Assembly: GCA_947039275.1 (NCBI GenBank)
Contig: CAMQYL010000014.1
Location: 1-64,000 of the forward strand
Direction: 5' to 3'
Length of the DNA: 64,000 nucleotides
Source: Amulumruptor sp947039275
GTDB taxonomy: Bacteria; Bacteroidota; Bacteroidia; Bacteroidales; Muribaculaceae
Part shown: piece by piece, positions 1-8,882 of the stretch
Numbering within the stretch: position 1 is the first letter of the stretch
Layout: the number at the start of each line of letters is the position of its first letter
Notes under the pieces: model-generated
Database searches by the model: none
What the model saw: only the letters and a program-made list of their open reading frames with translations
What the model was told of the DNA's origin: nothing
Translations under genes and position numbers: made by a program

Positions 1-103
1 AGAAGCCTCCGAAGGTACGAATTAAGTCTTCCGACCACTAGTGCCCTCCGGGACTTACAACATACCTATACTATTATATGACTTTGGAGAGTGCTGTGAT
101 GGG

Positions 104-310
104 TCACTTGCCGCGCAGTCGGCGCACGAAAGCCGGCATGAAAAACGATATGACTGCCATCGCGCCGATGGTGACCCACATAGCCGTCGTGCTCTCAAAC
201 AGCTGCTGCGTAAAAAAATCAGGCCAAATGCACACGCACACGAGAAGCACCGCCCAAGCCACCAACACATATTTCGCTGTAATTTTGTCCTCTTTGGTCA
301 TCAAACGCAT
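104..310 (-). CDS. small two-helix membrane protein, unknown function
   Basis: A 68-residue protein. After a short charged N-terminus (MRLMTKEDK) it has two hydrophobic segments, about residues 12-30 and 38-57, and ends in a basic tail (RRLRGK), so a two-pass inner-membrane protein with short loops is the likely form. The reading frame is open further upstream, but I chose the ATG at 310 because a TATCTTTG promoter box lies 24 bases before it; ATG 301 is an alternative. It is separated from nifJ by a nested palindromic element. No family is recognised and no function is proposed. Confidence 0.55.
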   Translation of the reverse strand: MRLMTKEDKITAKYVLVAWAVLLVCVCIWPDFFTQQLFESTTAMWVTIGAMAVISFFMPAFVRRLRGK

Positions 311-333
311 AAGATTGTATTTTAAGTTTATCA

Positions 334-341
334 CAAAGATA
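334..341 (-). promoter_or_regulatory. -7 promoter box of the small membrane protein gene
   Basis: TATCTTTG on the minus strand matches the Bacteroidetes -7 consensus TAnnTTTG exactly. It lies 24 bases before the proposed ATG, giving a short AT-rich leader. No clear -33 box is visible. Confidence 0.5.
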
Positions 342-453
342 CACAGAATTACAAATATCACGTCATTTTTCATCAGCAAATTATGCCATTTTATCACACA
401 TATGTATAATCGAGGAACAATGCCACATGACCAGAACATTAAGCAGACAGAAA

Positions 454-708
454 GATACGTCGGAGACGTATCCGCCGTGCGTAACCCCATGCACGGAGCG
501 TCAGCGAACGTTCATGGGGCATCACGGCATCCTCGGAGAATCAACCTCGGAGAGGTTGTGACATGCTCTCGTACTTGTATTTGGTTACATTAGAGAGTGG
601 ACCACAACCTCTCCGAGGTAGATTTGTAAGTGGCAGCTTGTACCCCATGTACGTTCGCTGACGCTCCGTGCATGGGGTTACGCACAGCTGGCACGCCTCC
701 GACGTGCC
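454..708. repeat. composite nested palindromic element (three palindromes per arm)
   Basis: A large inverted repeat whose arms are chains of smaller palindromes. Left arm: P1 454-472 (GATACGTCGGAGACGTATC), P2 485-519 (CCCCATG...CATGGGG), P3 545-560 (CCTCGGAGAGGTTGTG). Right arm in mirror order: P3' 603-618, P2' 643-677, P1' 690-708. P1 and inverted P1' differ by paired changes that keep the stem. A single-arm copy with the same P1-P2-P3 order lies at 16092-16175. It sits between nifJ and a small gene; no coding is apparent inside it. Confidence 0.8.
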
Positions 709-724
709 TCTACCTTGCTGCGCG

Positions 725-757
725 AAAAAAGCCCTGCACGGGATGTCCGTGCAGGGC
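725..757 (-). terminator. rho-independent terminator of nifJ
   Basis: On the minus strand the stem GCCCTGCACGG / CCGTGCAGGGC (731-757) with a 5-nt loop is followed at once by TTTTTT (730-725). It lies 32 bases after the nifJ stop codon, so it should end that transcript. Confidence 0.9.
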
Positions 758-788
758 TTCATATCGGGGGATGCTATTCAGCAATCTT

Positions 789-3700
789 TTACTTCACGAT
801 GGCTTCGGGTTCTGTGCCCCAGTTAGCCATGGAGAGGCGCTTGTAGTTGTTGTAGCGCCACTGGGCGTTAGCCTTGGCGGCTGCGAAGAGTTCGGCAGCC
901 TCGGCGGGATACTGCTTCTGTACTGATGCGTAACGCACCTCGCCCTTGAGGAAGTCCTCGAAGAGGTCCCAGTTGGGTTCCTTGGAGTCGAGCGAGAACG
1001 GATTCTTGCCCTCCATCTCCAGAGCGGGGTTGTAACGCCACAGATGCCAGTAGCCGCATTCTACAGCTTCGCGTTCCTCCTCCTGTGACTTGCCCATGCC
1101 CTTGCGGATACCGTGGTTGATACAGGGTGAGTAAGCTATGATGATCGAAGGTCCGTCATAAGCCTCAGCCTCGCGGATAGCCTTGAGGGTCTGAGCGTTG
1201 TCGGCACCCATAGCCACCTGAGCTGCGTAAACATAGCCGTAGGTGGTGGCAATCAGACCGAGGTCTTTCTTGCGCACACGCTTGCCGGCTGCGGCAAACT
1301 TGGCGATGGCACCGATCGGAGTAGCCTTTGACGACTGACCGCCAGTGTTAGAGTAAACCTCGGTGTCAAGCACGAGCACGTTGACATTCTTGCCTGATGC
1401 GAGCACGTGGTCGAGACCGCCGAAGCCTATGTCATATGCGGCACCGTCACCGGCGATGATCCACTGCGAACGCTTGGCGATGTAGCCCTTGACCTCAAGG
1501 AGAGCCTTGCTGTTGTCACAGCCGCAAGCCTCAGCGAGGGGAACGAGCTTGTCAGCAACCTCGCGGGTCACCTTGGCATCGTTGCGGTTGTCAAGCCACT
1601 GCTGAGCCAGAGACTTCATCTCGTCGGAGCACATCGGGCATTCCTTGATCTTGCCCATGATGTCAGCCACGCGGTCAGTCATCTTCTCGGTGGCGATGCT
1701 CATGCCGAGACCGAATTCAGCGAAGTCCTCAAAGAGCGAGTTAGCCCAAGCGGGACCCTGACCCTTTGCATTAGTAGTATAAGGTGTAGAAGGCACGGAG
1801 CCAGAGTAGATTGACGAACAACCTGTAGCATTGGCTACCATCTCGTGGTCACCGTAGAGCTGGCTGATGAGCTTGACGTAGGGTGTCTCGCCGCAGCCCG
1901 AGCATGCGCCCGAGAACTCAAACAGCGGAGTAGCAAACTGGCTGTTCTTGACATTGAGCTTGACATCAACGAGATCCTGCTTCGAGGCAACAGCCTTGAC
2001 GCAGTAGTCCCATTCCTTCTGCACGTCGAGCTGGGTTTCGAGAGGCTTCATGGCGAGAGCCTTCACGCCCTTCTTGCCGGGACATACATCCACGCAGTTG
2101 CTACAGCCGAGGCAGTCAAGCACATCCACTGACTGGATGAAGCGGAGACCCTTGAGCTGGGGACCCATGGCGGGGATAGTGGTATCTTCGCCGAAGGGAG
2201 CTGCCTGCATCTCAGCCTCGTTGAGGAGGAAGGGACGGATGGCAGCGTGGGGGCAGACATATGCACACTTGTTACACTGGATACAGTTCTCTTCAAGCCA
2301 CTCAGGCACGAACGCAGCCACACCGCGCTTCTCGTAAGCGGCAGTGCCCTGCTGCCATGTGCCGTCTTCGATGCCCTTGAAGTCGGAAACCTTCAGCAGG
2401 TCGCCGTCCTGTGCATTGATGGGGCGCACGATATTGTTGATGAAAGCGGGATCGTCGTTTGCCACGGGAGCGTCATCAGGCAGCTCAGCCCATGCGGGAT
2501 CCACAGCAAGCTGCTTGTACTCGCCACCGCGGTCAACGGCTGCATAGTTCTTCTGAACGACATCCTCGCCCTTCTTGCCGTAGCTCTTGACGATGAACTT
2601 CTTCATCTGCTCTACAGCGAGATCCACGGGGATAACCTCTGTGATGCGGAAGAATGCGCTCTGGAGGATGGTGTTGGTGCGGTTGCCCAGACCGATTTCC
2701 TGAGCTATCTTGGTAGCGTTGATGTAGTAAAGAGATACATTGTGCTTGGCAAGATACTTCTTGACGCGGTTAGGCAGGTTCTTGGCAAGTTCCTCGCCCT
2801 CCCAGATGGTGTTGAGAAGGAATGTACCGTTGTCACGCAGACCGCGTGTCACGTCATACATGTGCAGGTAAGCCTGTACATGGCATGCCACGAAGTTAGG
2901 TGTGTTCACCAGATAGGTCGAGCGGATAGGCTCGTCACCGAAGCGGAGGTGAGAGCAGGTGAAGCCGCCTGACTTCTTGGAATCGTAGGCGAAGTATGCC
3001 TGGCAATATTTATTGGTGTTGTCACCGATGATCTTTACAGAGTTCTTGTTGGCACCCACAGTACCGTCGGCACCGAGACCGAAGAACTTGGCTTCGTAGA
3101 TCGAAGCACCGCCGAGAGCCATCTCCTCAACCGGGGGCAGAGATGTGAAGGTCACATCGTCAATGATACCCACGGTGAAGTGGTTCTTGGGCATCGGCAG
3201 CGCGAGATTCTCGTAAACGCCGATGATCTGAGCGGGGGTGGTGTCCTTTGAAGCGAGACCGTAGCGGCCGCCGACGATTACGGGAGCGTTCTCTACGCCC
3301 TGGTATGCCTCAACCACGTCGAGGTAGAGGGGTTCGCCGTTGGCTCCGGGCTCCTTGGTGCGGTCAAGCACTGCGATACGCTTCACAGTCTTGGGAACTG
3401 CGGCGAGCAGGTGCTTCACCGAGAAAGGACGATAGAGGTGCACTGACACCAGACCTACTTTCTCGCCCTGCTTCATCATGTGGTCGATAGCCTCCTGGGC
3501 TGCCTCGGTCACAGAACCCATGGCGATGATCACGCGGTCAGCGTCAGGTGCGCCGTAGTAGTTAAACAGACCGTACTTGCGTCCTGTGATCTCAGATACC
3601 TTGTTCATGTAATCCTCCACGATGGCAGGTACTGCGTCATAGTAGGGATTGCATGACTCGCGGTGCTGGAAGAACACGTCACCGTTCTCAGCCATACCAC

Positions 3701-4352
3701 GTGCAACGGGCTTCTCGGGGTTGAGAGCCTCGGCACGGAAACGTGCTATGGCATCGCGGTCAACGAGAGCAGCGAGAGCGTCCTGGTCGATTTCCTCGAT
3801 CTTCTGAATCTCGTGGCTGGTGCGGAATCCGTCAAAGAAGTTGACGAAAGGCACACGGCTCTTTATGGTGGCGAGGTGTGCCACACCTGCGAGATCCATC
3901 ACTTCCTGCACCGAACCCTCGGCGAGCATAGCGAAACCGGTCTGGCGCACCGACATCACGTCCTGGTGGTCACCGAAGATGCTCAGAGCGTGGCTGGCGA
4001 TGGTACGAGCCGATACATGGAACACGGTGGGCAGCAGCTCACCTGCGATTTTATACATGTTGGGGATCATCAGCAGCAAGCCCTGCGATGCGGTGTAGGT
4101 GGTGGTCAGGGCACCAGCCTGGAGCGAACCGTGCACGGCACCTGCGGCACCGCCCTCGCTCTGCATCTCCTGTACGGTGACAGGCTCGCCAAAGATGTTC
4201 TTGCGACCAGCCGCTGCCCATTCGTCAACGTACTCTGCCATGGTCGAAGAAGGTGTGATGGGGTAGATTGCAGCCACTTCGGTGAACATGTATGATACAT
4301 GCGCCGCGGCTTGGTTGCCATCACAAGTCAGAAATTTTTTTTCTTTACTCAT
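789..4352 (-). CDS. nifJ: pyruvate:ferredoxin (flavodoxin) oxidoreductase
   Basis: Oxidises pyruvate with CoA to acetyl-CoA and CO2 and passes two electrons to ferredoxin, the central step of anaerobic pyruvate use; cytoplasmic. The 1187-residue length fits the fused single-chain enzyme. Seen in order: N-terminal pyruvate-binding domain (YPITPSSTMAE near 30), a ferredoxin domain with two 4Fe-4S motifs (CIQCNKCAYVCP near 687, CLGCSNCVDVCP near 745), a cysteine for the proximal cluster (CSGCGETPY near 815), and the TPP site (GDGAAYDIGFGG near 964, followed by VYSNTGGQSSKATP). The start at 4352 (MSKEKK) is preferred to an in-frame ATG three codons upstream. Transcribed alone, with a promoter about 160 bases upstream and a strong terminator downstream. 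Confidence 0.97.
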   Translation of the reverse strand: MSKEKKFLTCDGNQAAAHVSYMFTEVAAIYPITPSSTMAEYVDEWAAAGRKNIFGEPVTVQEMQSEGGAAGAVHGSLQAGALTTTYTASQGLLLMIPNMYKIAGELLPTVFHVSARTIASHALSIFGDHQDVMSVRQTGFAMLAEGSVQEVMDLAGVAHLATIKSRVPFVNFFDGFRTSHEIQKIEEIDQDALAALVDRDAIARFRAEALNPEKPVARGMAENGDVFFQHRESCNPYYDAVPAIVEDYMNKVSEITGRKYGLFNYYGAPDADRVIIAMGSVTEAAQEAIDHMMKQGEKVGLVSVHLYRPFSVKHLLAAVPKTVKRIAVLDRTKEPGANGEPLYLDVVEAYQGVENAPVIVGGRYGLASKDTTPAQIIGVYENLALPMPKNHFTVGIIDDVTFTSLPPVEEMALGGASIYEAKFFGLGADGTVGANKNSVKIIGDNTNKYCQAYFAYDSKKSGGFTCSHLRFGDEPIRSTYLVNTPNFVACHVQAYLHMYDVTRGLRDNGTFLLNTIWEGEELAKNLPNRVKKYLAKHNVSLYYINATKIAQEIGLGNRTNTILQSAFFRITEVIPVDLAVEQMKKFIVKSYGKKGEDVVQKNYAAVDRGGEYKQLAVDPAWAELPDDAPVANDDPAFINNIVRPINAQDGDLLKVSDFKGIEDGTWQQGTAAYEKRGVAAFVPEWLEENCIQCNKCAYVCPHAAIRPFLLNEAEMQAAPFGEDTTIPAMGPQLKGLRFIQSVDVLDCLGCSNCVDVCPGKKGVKALAMKPLETQLDVQKEWDYCVKAVASKQDLVDVKLNVKNSQFATPLFEFSGACSGCGETPYVKLISQLYGDHEMVANATGCSSIYSGSVPSTPYTTNAKGQGPAWANSLFEDFAEFGLGMSIATEKMTDRVADIMGKIKECPMCSDEMKSLAQQWLDNRNDAKVTREVADKLVPLAEACGCDNSKALLEVKGYIAKRSQWIIAGDGAAYDIGFGGLDHVLASGKNVNVLVLDTEVYSNTGGQSSKATPIGAIAKFAAAGKRVRKKDLGLIATTYGYVYAAQVAMGADNAQTLKAIREAEAYDGPSIIIAYSPCINHGIRKGMGKSQEEEREAVECGYWHLWRYNPALEMEGKNPFSLDSKEPNWDLFEDFLKGEVRYASVQKQYPAEAAELFAAAKANAQWRYNNYKRLSMANWGTEPEAIVK

Positions 4353-4407
4353 AAGCGTCAATTTCTATTGTACAATATATAATTGAGATTTAATTTTCAG
4401 AGGTGTT

Positions 4408-4469
4408 ATGGTGTACGCCACACCATGCTCGCCGTCGTGTCAGCGGACGCACGAGCCGTGCGTCCCTAC
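4408..4469. repeat. two adjacent palindromes in the nifJ leader
   Basis: ATGGTGT / ACACCAT arms at 4408-4426 and GGACGCACG...CGTGCGTCC at 4445-4464, the latter ending in GTCCCTAC (4462-4469), the constant edge shared with the other GTAGGGAC palindromes of the window. Both lie between the nifJ promoter and start codon, so they would be transcribed into the nifJ 5' UTR. Confidence 0.7.
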
Positions 4470-4513
4470 AAGTTGACGGTTACCGATGCCTTATTTATTA
4501 TAAAGCACGATTG

Positions 4514-4545
4514 CAAAGATACGGAAATTTCGGCTTTTTGCCAAC
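4514..4545 (-). promoter_or_regulatory. nifJ promoter
   Basis: Minus strand: -7 box TATCTTTG (4521-4514) preceded by GTTG (4545-4542) after a 20-nt spacer, the Bacteroidetes arrangement. It starts just downstream of the glycosyltransferase stop codon and gives a leader of about 155 nt. Confidence 0.65.
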
Positions 4546-4563
4546 TTTTTCTCACGTGTACGC

Positions 4564-5388
4564 CTACGATCGGAAGTACCGTCTCAACCACGGCGCAAAA
4601 CAGGCTTCCAACGCCCCTCTCAAGCCCCAGAACACGCCTCGGACTCCTCCAGCACGCCAGCATCTCGCCACCGTCCGGACATGCCACGTCAAGGGGCGGT
4701 CTAATCGTGCTATCACTCCGCGCACACGGTTGACGCCGTCTTGCTCCGACACACGGAATCCGGTAGAAACGCCGGGATGTTTAACGATGGTCACGGGGAA
4801 AAAGCGGCATATTACTCCCTGACGGATGGCTTTGCGGAGCAGCAGTTCCTCCTCGCCGCATATATATCTGCCAGATCCAAGTCCGAATCTCTCACAATAC
4901 CGCAGCCTCCCTGCCCGGCTGTCGCGCCTCAACGCCACCTCAAACGAGGTCTGCGCAAAGCCACGTGGCAACGGCATGCCTAACCGCACCTCATGCTCAG
5001 GATAGATTCTCTCGCCAGGTCCGTCGTGCCTGAATGTGGCATACTCAAGCGAAGGGTCTGCCTCAAAGACACGCCGTATGGCATCAAAAGCCCCTTCATG
5101 GTATTCGAGGTCATCGTCCGCGATAAGCACGATGTCGCCACGGGCATGGTCGAGGGCATTGTTGCGGTTGGCTGAAAGTCCCTGACACGGGCACATCACC
5201 ACCCTTACATCTTCACGGCTGACAAGCTCTGTCGGCACAGGACATCCCTCACCTTTCTGCCAAGATATAAGGTAGCTCACCCCTACCTGAGGAGCAGCAA
5301 TCATAAGAGCCGCTCTGGCGATGCCCTCCGCACCCATGGTGCAGATGGCGACCTCGAGCGTGAGCTGTTGTGAAGTTGCCTTAATCAT
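4564..5388 (-). CDS. family 2 glycosyltransferase
   Basis: 274 residues. Predicted to transfer a sugar from a nucleotide-sugar donor to an unknown acceptor, in the cytoplasm or at the inner face of the membrane. Seen: N-terminal nucleotide-binding fold, then GLSANRNNAL and the metal-binding DxD-type motif IADDDLEYHEGAF near residue 90, typical of GT-A enzymes, and CGEEELLLRKA near 180 as a possible catalytic-base region. The C-terminus is basic and rich in W/R, suggesting membrane contact but no clear transmembrane helix. It stands alone between nifJ and the divergent proC. Donor and acceptor cannot be read from sequence. Confidence 0.8.
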   Translation of the reverse strand: MIKATSQQLTLEVAICTMGAEGIARAALMIAAPQVGVSYLISWQKGEGCPVPTELVSREDVRVVMCPCQGLSANRNNALDHARGDIVLIADDDLEYHEGAFDAIRRVFEADPSLEYATFRHDGPGERIYPEHEVRLGMPLPRGFAQTSFEVALRRDSRAGRLRYCERFGLGSGRYICGEEELLLRKAIRQGVICRFFPVTIVKHPGVSTGFRVSEQDGVNRVRGVIARLDRPLTWHVRTVARCWRAGGVRGVFWGLRGALEACFAPWLRRYFRS

Positions 5389-5411
5389 GCGTAATCGATA
5401 CCTGTTTGTCG

Positions 5412-5419
5412 CAAAGATA
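5412..5419 (-). promoter_or_regulatory. -7 box of the glycosyltransferase gene
   Basis: TATCTTTG on the minus strand, 24 bases before the ATG at 5388; exact TAnnTTTG match. No convincing -33 box. Confidence 0.5.
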
Positions 5420-5463
5420 CTGATTTATACGTCTAAATCAATGCGAAAGTAACAGTAAAATGC

Positions 5464-5471
5464 TAACTTTG
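5464..5471 (+). promoter_or_regulatory. -7 box of the pro operon
   Basis: TAACTTTG, exact TAnnTTTG match, 25 bases before the proC ATG. It would drive proC-proB-proA. Confidence 0.6.
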
Positions 5472-5496
5472 CACTTTAACTTACAATCTCTGACAT

Positions 5497-6288
5497 ATGA
5501 CTAAGATAGCTATAATCGGCGCAGGTGCCATGGGTGGTGCCATCGCCACAGGTCTACTCAACAACGGCTACAATGCCACAAACTTGACCGTAGCCGACCC
5601 CTCTGACAAGGTCGTCGAACACTTCGCCGCCCTCGGCGCGGCTGCTACCACCGACAATGTCGCTGCCATCGCCGATGCCGACATGGTGATGGTGGTGGTC
5701 AAACCGTGGCTTGTTGAGAAGGTGCTGGCAGGCATCCGCGACGAACTGCGCTATGACACCCAGTCGCTGGTGCTCATCGCTGCGGGCATATCGTCGGAAC
5801 AGCTGTGCGGATGGCTCCGCAAACCTGACGGCAAGTTGCCTCAGGCGGCTCTCGTCATCCCCAACATAGCCGTGGCTATAGGCGAATCGATGACATTCGT
5901 GGCTCCGGTGACCGCCGACGAGCAGACGGTAGCTGAGATAGTCAGGATATTTGACCTGATGGGGTCTACCCTCGTCACCGAGGAGCGTCTGCTGGCAGCA
6001 GGCACGACTCTGGCATCATGCGGCATAGCCTACGCGATGCGCTACATCCGCGCAGCCGTGGAGGGCGGCGTGGAACTCGGATTCAAGGCTGCCGACGCAC
6101 AGAAGATTGTGGTGCAGACGGTCAAGGGCGCGGCTGGTCTGCTCAGCCTCCCCGGCGCACACCCTGAGAGCGAAATCGACAAGGTCACGACCCCCGGCGG
6201 CGTGACCATACGCGGTCTCAACGAGATGGAGCATGCAGGTTTCACATCTGCCGTCATCCGCGGACTAAAGGCCGGGCTTAAAGCATGA
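5497..6288 (+). CDS. proC: pyrroline-5-carboxylate reductase
   Basis: Last step of proline synthesis: reduces pyrroline-5-carboxylate to proline with NAD(P)H in the cytoplasm. 263 residues, normal for the family. Seen: Rossmann motif IGAGAMGGAIATGL at residues 6-19, the VKPW loop (about 69-72), and the C-terminal signature region TPGGVTIRGLNEME near residues 231-244, which closes the active site in ProC dimers. First gene of a tight operon: its last four bases (ATGA) overlap the proB start, implying coupled translation. Confidence 0.96.
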   Translation: MTKIAIIGAGAMGGAIATGLLNNGYNATNLTVADPSDKVVEHFAALGAAATTDNVAAIADADMVMVVVKPWLVEKVLAGIRDELRYDTQSLVLIAAGISSEQLCGWLRKPDGKLPQAALVIPNIAVAIGESMTFVAPVTADEQTVAEIVRIFDLMGSTLVTEERLLAAGTTLASCGIAYAMRYIRAAVEGGVELGFKAADAQKIVVQTVKGAAGLLSLPGAHPESEIDKVTTPGGVTIRGLNEMEHAGFTSAVIRGLKAGLKA

Positions 6289-7364
6289 AGAAGTCACGCC
6301 GCATAGTGGTCAAGGTGGGCAGCAACGTGCTCACGCGCCCTGACGGAAAGCCCAACGTGGTCAACATGGCGCAGATCGTGGACCAGATCGCCGCCCTGCG
6401 CCGCCTCGGTCATCAGATTATACTGGTGTCAAGCGGTGCCGTGGCTTGCGGACGCAGCATGGTCAAGCCGTCGAAGAAACTCGACTCCGTGGGGCAGCGT
6501 CAGATATTCTCGGCGGTGGGGCAGATCAAACTGCTCAACATCTACACCTCGCTCTTCGCCGAATACGGCATAACCATAGGGCAGGTGCTGACGCAAAAGG
6601 AGAATTTCGGCTCGCGCCGCTCCTACCTCAACCAGAGGGCAGCGATGCAGGTGATGCTCGAAAACGGAGTGCTGCCCGTGGCAAATGAAAACGACACGGC
6701 ATCGCTGACCGAACTGATGTTTACCGACAACGACGAGCTTTCGGGCATCATCGCGGCGATGATGGATGCCGACACGCTCGTGATCCTCTCCAACATCGAC
6801 GGCATATTTACAGGTGCGCCCGACCTTCCCGACTCGCGGCTGATAGAGCGCGTGGAGATCGGCGATGACCTCAGCCAGTATATCCAGACCACCAAGAGCG
6901 GCTTCGGACGTGGCGGCATGGGCACGAAATACGGCATAGCGCGCCGTCTCTCGGAGGAGGGTGTGCGCGTGATTATAGCCAACGGCACGCGCCCCGGCAT
7001 ACTCACCTCAGTGATTTCCGACCCGAAGAACACTCCCCACACCGAGTTTGTGCCGCGCGAAGAACCGGTCAGCAACATCAAGCGTTGGCTCGCCCACAGC
7101 ACCAGCTTCACCAAGGGGCGCATCAATGTCAACGACCGCGCCGCCGAAGCCCTGCGCAGCGACAAGGCTATCAGCCTCCTCCCTATCGGGGTGACCTCGA
7201 TAGAGGGCGAATGGGAGGAGGGCGACATCGTGGACATCTACGGTCCCGACAGCTCCAAGATAGGCATAGGCCGCGCCAGCCTCTCCCACGAGGAGACAGA
7301 GGCGGTGCTCGGCCGCCACGGCAGCAAGCCCATCGTCCACTACGACTATCTGTTTATCGAATAA
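6285..7364 (+). CDS. proB: glutamate 5-kinase with PUA domain
   Basis: First committed step of proline synthesis: ATP-dependent phosphorylation of glutamate to glutamyl-5-phosphate. 359 residues. Seen: amino-acid kinase fold beginning VVKVGSNVLTRPDG, VSSGAVACG, the glutamate-binding stretch NENDTASL near residues 140-147 and the FTDNDELSG segment, then GMGTKYGIARRL. The last 80 or so residues form the PUA domain found in full-length ProB. Overlaps proC by four bases; proA follows after 23 bases. Feedback inhibition by proline is usual for the family and is inferred here, not seen. Confidence 0.96.
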   Translation: MKKSRRIVVKVGSNVLTRPDGKPNVVNMAQIVDQIAALRRLGHQIILVSSGAVACGRSMVKPSKKLDSVGQRQIFSAVGQIKLLNIYTSLFAEYGITIGQVLTQKENFGSRRSYLNQRAAMQVMLENGVLPVANENDTASLTELMFTDNDELSGIIAAMMDADTLVILSNIDGIFTGAPDLPDSRLIERVEIGDDLSQYIQTTKSGFGRGGMGTKYGIARRLSEEGVRVIIANGTRPGILTSVISDPKNTPHTEFVPREEPVSNIKRWLAHSTSFTKGRINVNDRAAEALRSDKAISLLPIGVTSIEGEWEEGDIVDIYGPDSSKIGIGRASLSHEETEAVLGRHGSKPIVHYDYLFIE

Positions 7365-7387
7365 CCCACCCACACATCACACTATAT

Positions 7388-8641
7388 ATGGAATCCAATC
7401 TCACCGACATATTCTCAGCCGTAAAAAAGGCATCGCGCCGCATAGGGTCTCTGACGGTCGACAAGCGCAATGCCGTGTTGCTGCGCCTCGCTGACGCTCT
7501 GGAAGCCGATGCCCCGGCTCTGCTCGATGCCAATGCCCGCGACCTGTCGCGCATGGACCGCAGCAATCCCCTCTATGACCGCCTCCAGCTCACCACAGAG
7601 CGTCTCGCCGGCATAGCGTCAGACATGCGCCACGTGGCATCGCTCCCCTGTCCCGTGGGCGAAACCATCGATGAGACGGTGCGCCCCAACGGTCTGCGTC
7701 TGCGCCGTGTGCGTGTGCCCTTCGGTGTCATCGGCATAATCTATGAGGCGCGCCCCAACGTCACATTTGACGTGTTCGCGCTCTGCTTCAAGACCGCCAA
7801 CGCCTGCATACTCAAAGGCGGCAGCGATGCCGAGGATTCTAACAAGGCTATCGTCAGCCTCATACGCCGTGTGCTCCGAGAGGAGGGCATCGACGAGAAT
7901 GTCGTGGCTCTGCTCCCTGCCACCCACGAGGCTACGGCGGCGATGCTCAATGCCGTGGGCTACGTGGATGTCTGCATACCTCGAGGCGGCAAACGTCTGA
8001 TCAACTTCGTGCGCGACAATGCACGTGTGCCCGTCATCGAGACAGGAGCCGGGGTGGTCAGTGCATTTTTTGACTGCGACGGCGACCTCTCCATGGGACG
8101 CGACATCATCTTCAACGCCAAGACACGCCGAGTGAGCGTCTGCAACGCCCTCGACACCCTCATCATAGACAGCAGCCGCCTCGCCGACCTGCCCGCATTA
8201 GTGAAACCGATGGCTGACAAATCGGTGGAGATACATGCCGATGACCGCGCATATGCAGCACTTGACGGCAGATATCCCGCATCGCTGCTCCGCCATGCCG
8301 ATGATGACACATTCGCCACCGAGTGGATGGACTACAAGATGGGCGTCCGCACCGTCGACGGCATATCTGAGGCTATAGACCACATAGCCCGCTACGGCTC
8401 GGGGCACAGCGAGTGCATCATCACAGCCAACGCCGACCATGCGGAGCGTTTCCGCCAGGAGGTAGATGCCGCATGCGTCTACGTCAACGCCCCCACGAGC
8501 TTCACCGACGGCGCACAGTTCGGTCTCGGAGCGGAAATCGGCATCAGCACCCAGAAACTCGGTCCGCGCGGACCAATGGGACTCGCCGAAATTACCACCT
8601 ACCGCTGGCTCATCGACGGCAACGGTCAGACCCGCCCCTGA
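7388..8641 (+). CDS. proA: glutamate-5-semialdehyde dehydrogenase (gamma-glutamyl phosphate reductase)
   Basis: Second proline step: NADPH reduction of glutamyl-5-phosphate to glutamate semialdehyde. 417 residues from the ATG at 7388, the family's usual length; the frame is open upstream across the proB end, but homology begins only here. Seen: PFGVIGIIYEARPNVTFDV, a signature of ProA, LKGGSDAEDSN, and the region around EIGISTQKLGPRGPMGL at the C-terminus. In this copy the usual catalytic-cysteine stretch reads RRVSVCNALDTLI (Cys near residue 250). Third gene of the pro operon; an inverted palindrome doublet follows the stop codon. Confidence 0.96.
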   Translation: MESNLTDIFSAVKKASRRIGSLTVDKRNAVLLRLADALEADAPALLDANARDLSRMDRSNPLYDRLQLTTERLAGIASDMRHVASLPCPVGETIDETVRPNGLRLRRVRVPFGVIGIIYEARPNVTFDVFALCFKTANACILKGGSDAEDSNKAIVSLIRRVLREEGIDENVVALLPATHEATAAMLNAVGYVDVCIPRGGKRLINFVRDNARVPVIETGAGVVSAFFDCDGDLSMGRDIIFNAKTRRVSVCNALDTLIIDSSRLADLPALVKPMADKSVEIHADDRAYAALDGRYPASLLRHADDDTFATEWMDYKMGVRTVDGISEAIDHIARYGSGHSECIITANADHAERFRQEVDAACVYVNAPTSFTDGAQFGLGAEIGISTQKLGPRGPMGLAEITTYRWLIDGNGQTRP

Positions 8642-8650
8642 ATATACTGT

Positions 8651-8749
8651 GTAGGGACATGCCGTGGCATGTCCGCCCCTCCCCCCGCATCTAACGTCAT
8701 CTGTCACTGCCTCGTCTCACCTCGCGGACATGCCACGGCATGTCCCTAC
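8651..8749. repeat. inverted palindrome doublet, type A
   Basis: Two copies of the 18-bp palindrome GACATGCCRTGGCATGTC in opposite orientation, at 8651-8674 and 8726-8749, with GTAGGGAC on the outer edge of each. The spacer between them is about 50 bases. It lies 10 bases after proA. Confidence 0.9.
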
Positions 8750-8822
8750 ACGCATTTTGCATCATACCATCTAATTATTTGACAGATTGTAACAAAAATC
8801 GCGCTGTTTAGGATTTTTTCAT

Positions 8823-8830
8823 TAACTTTG
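8823..8830 (+). promoter_or_regulatory. -7 box upstream of the GNAT gene, start of the arg block
   Basis: TAACTTTG, exact TAnnTTTG, 53 bases before the ATG at 8883. No good -33 box at the usual distance. Confidence 0.5.
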
Positions 8831-8882
8831 CAGTCCGTTTATATAGGCAACTTATATCTTCTAAGGTAATCTTAATTTTTCG

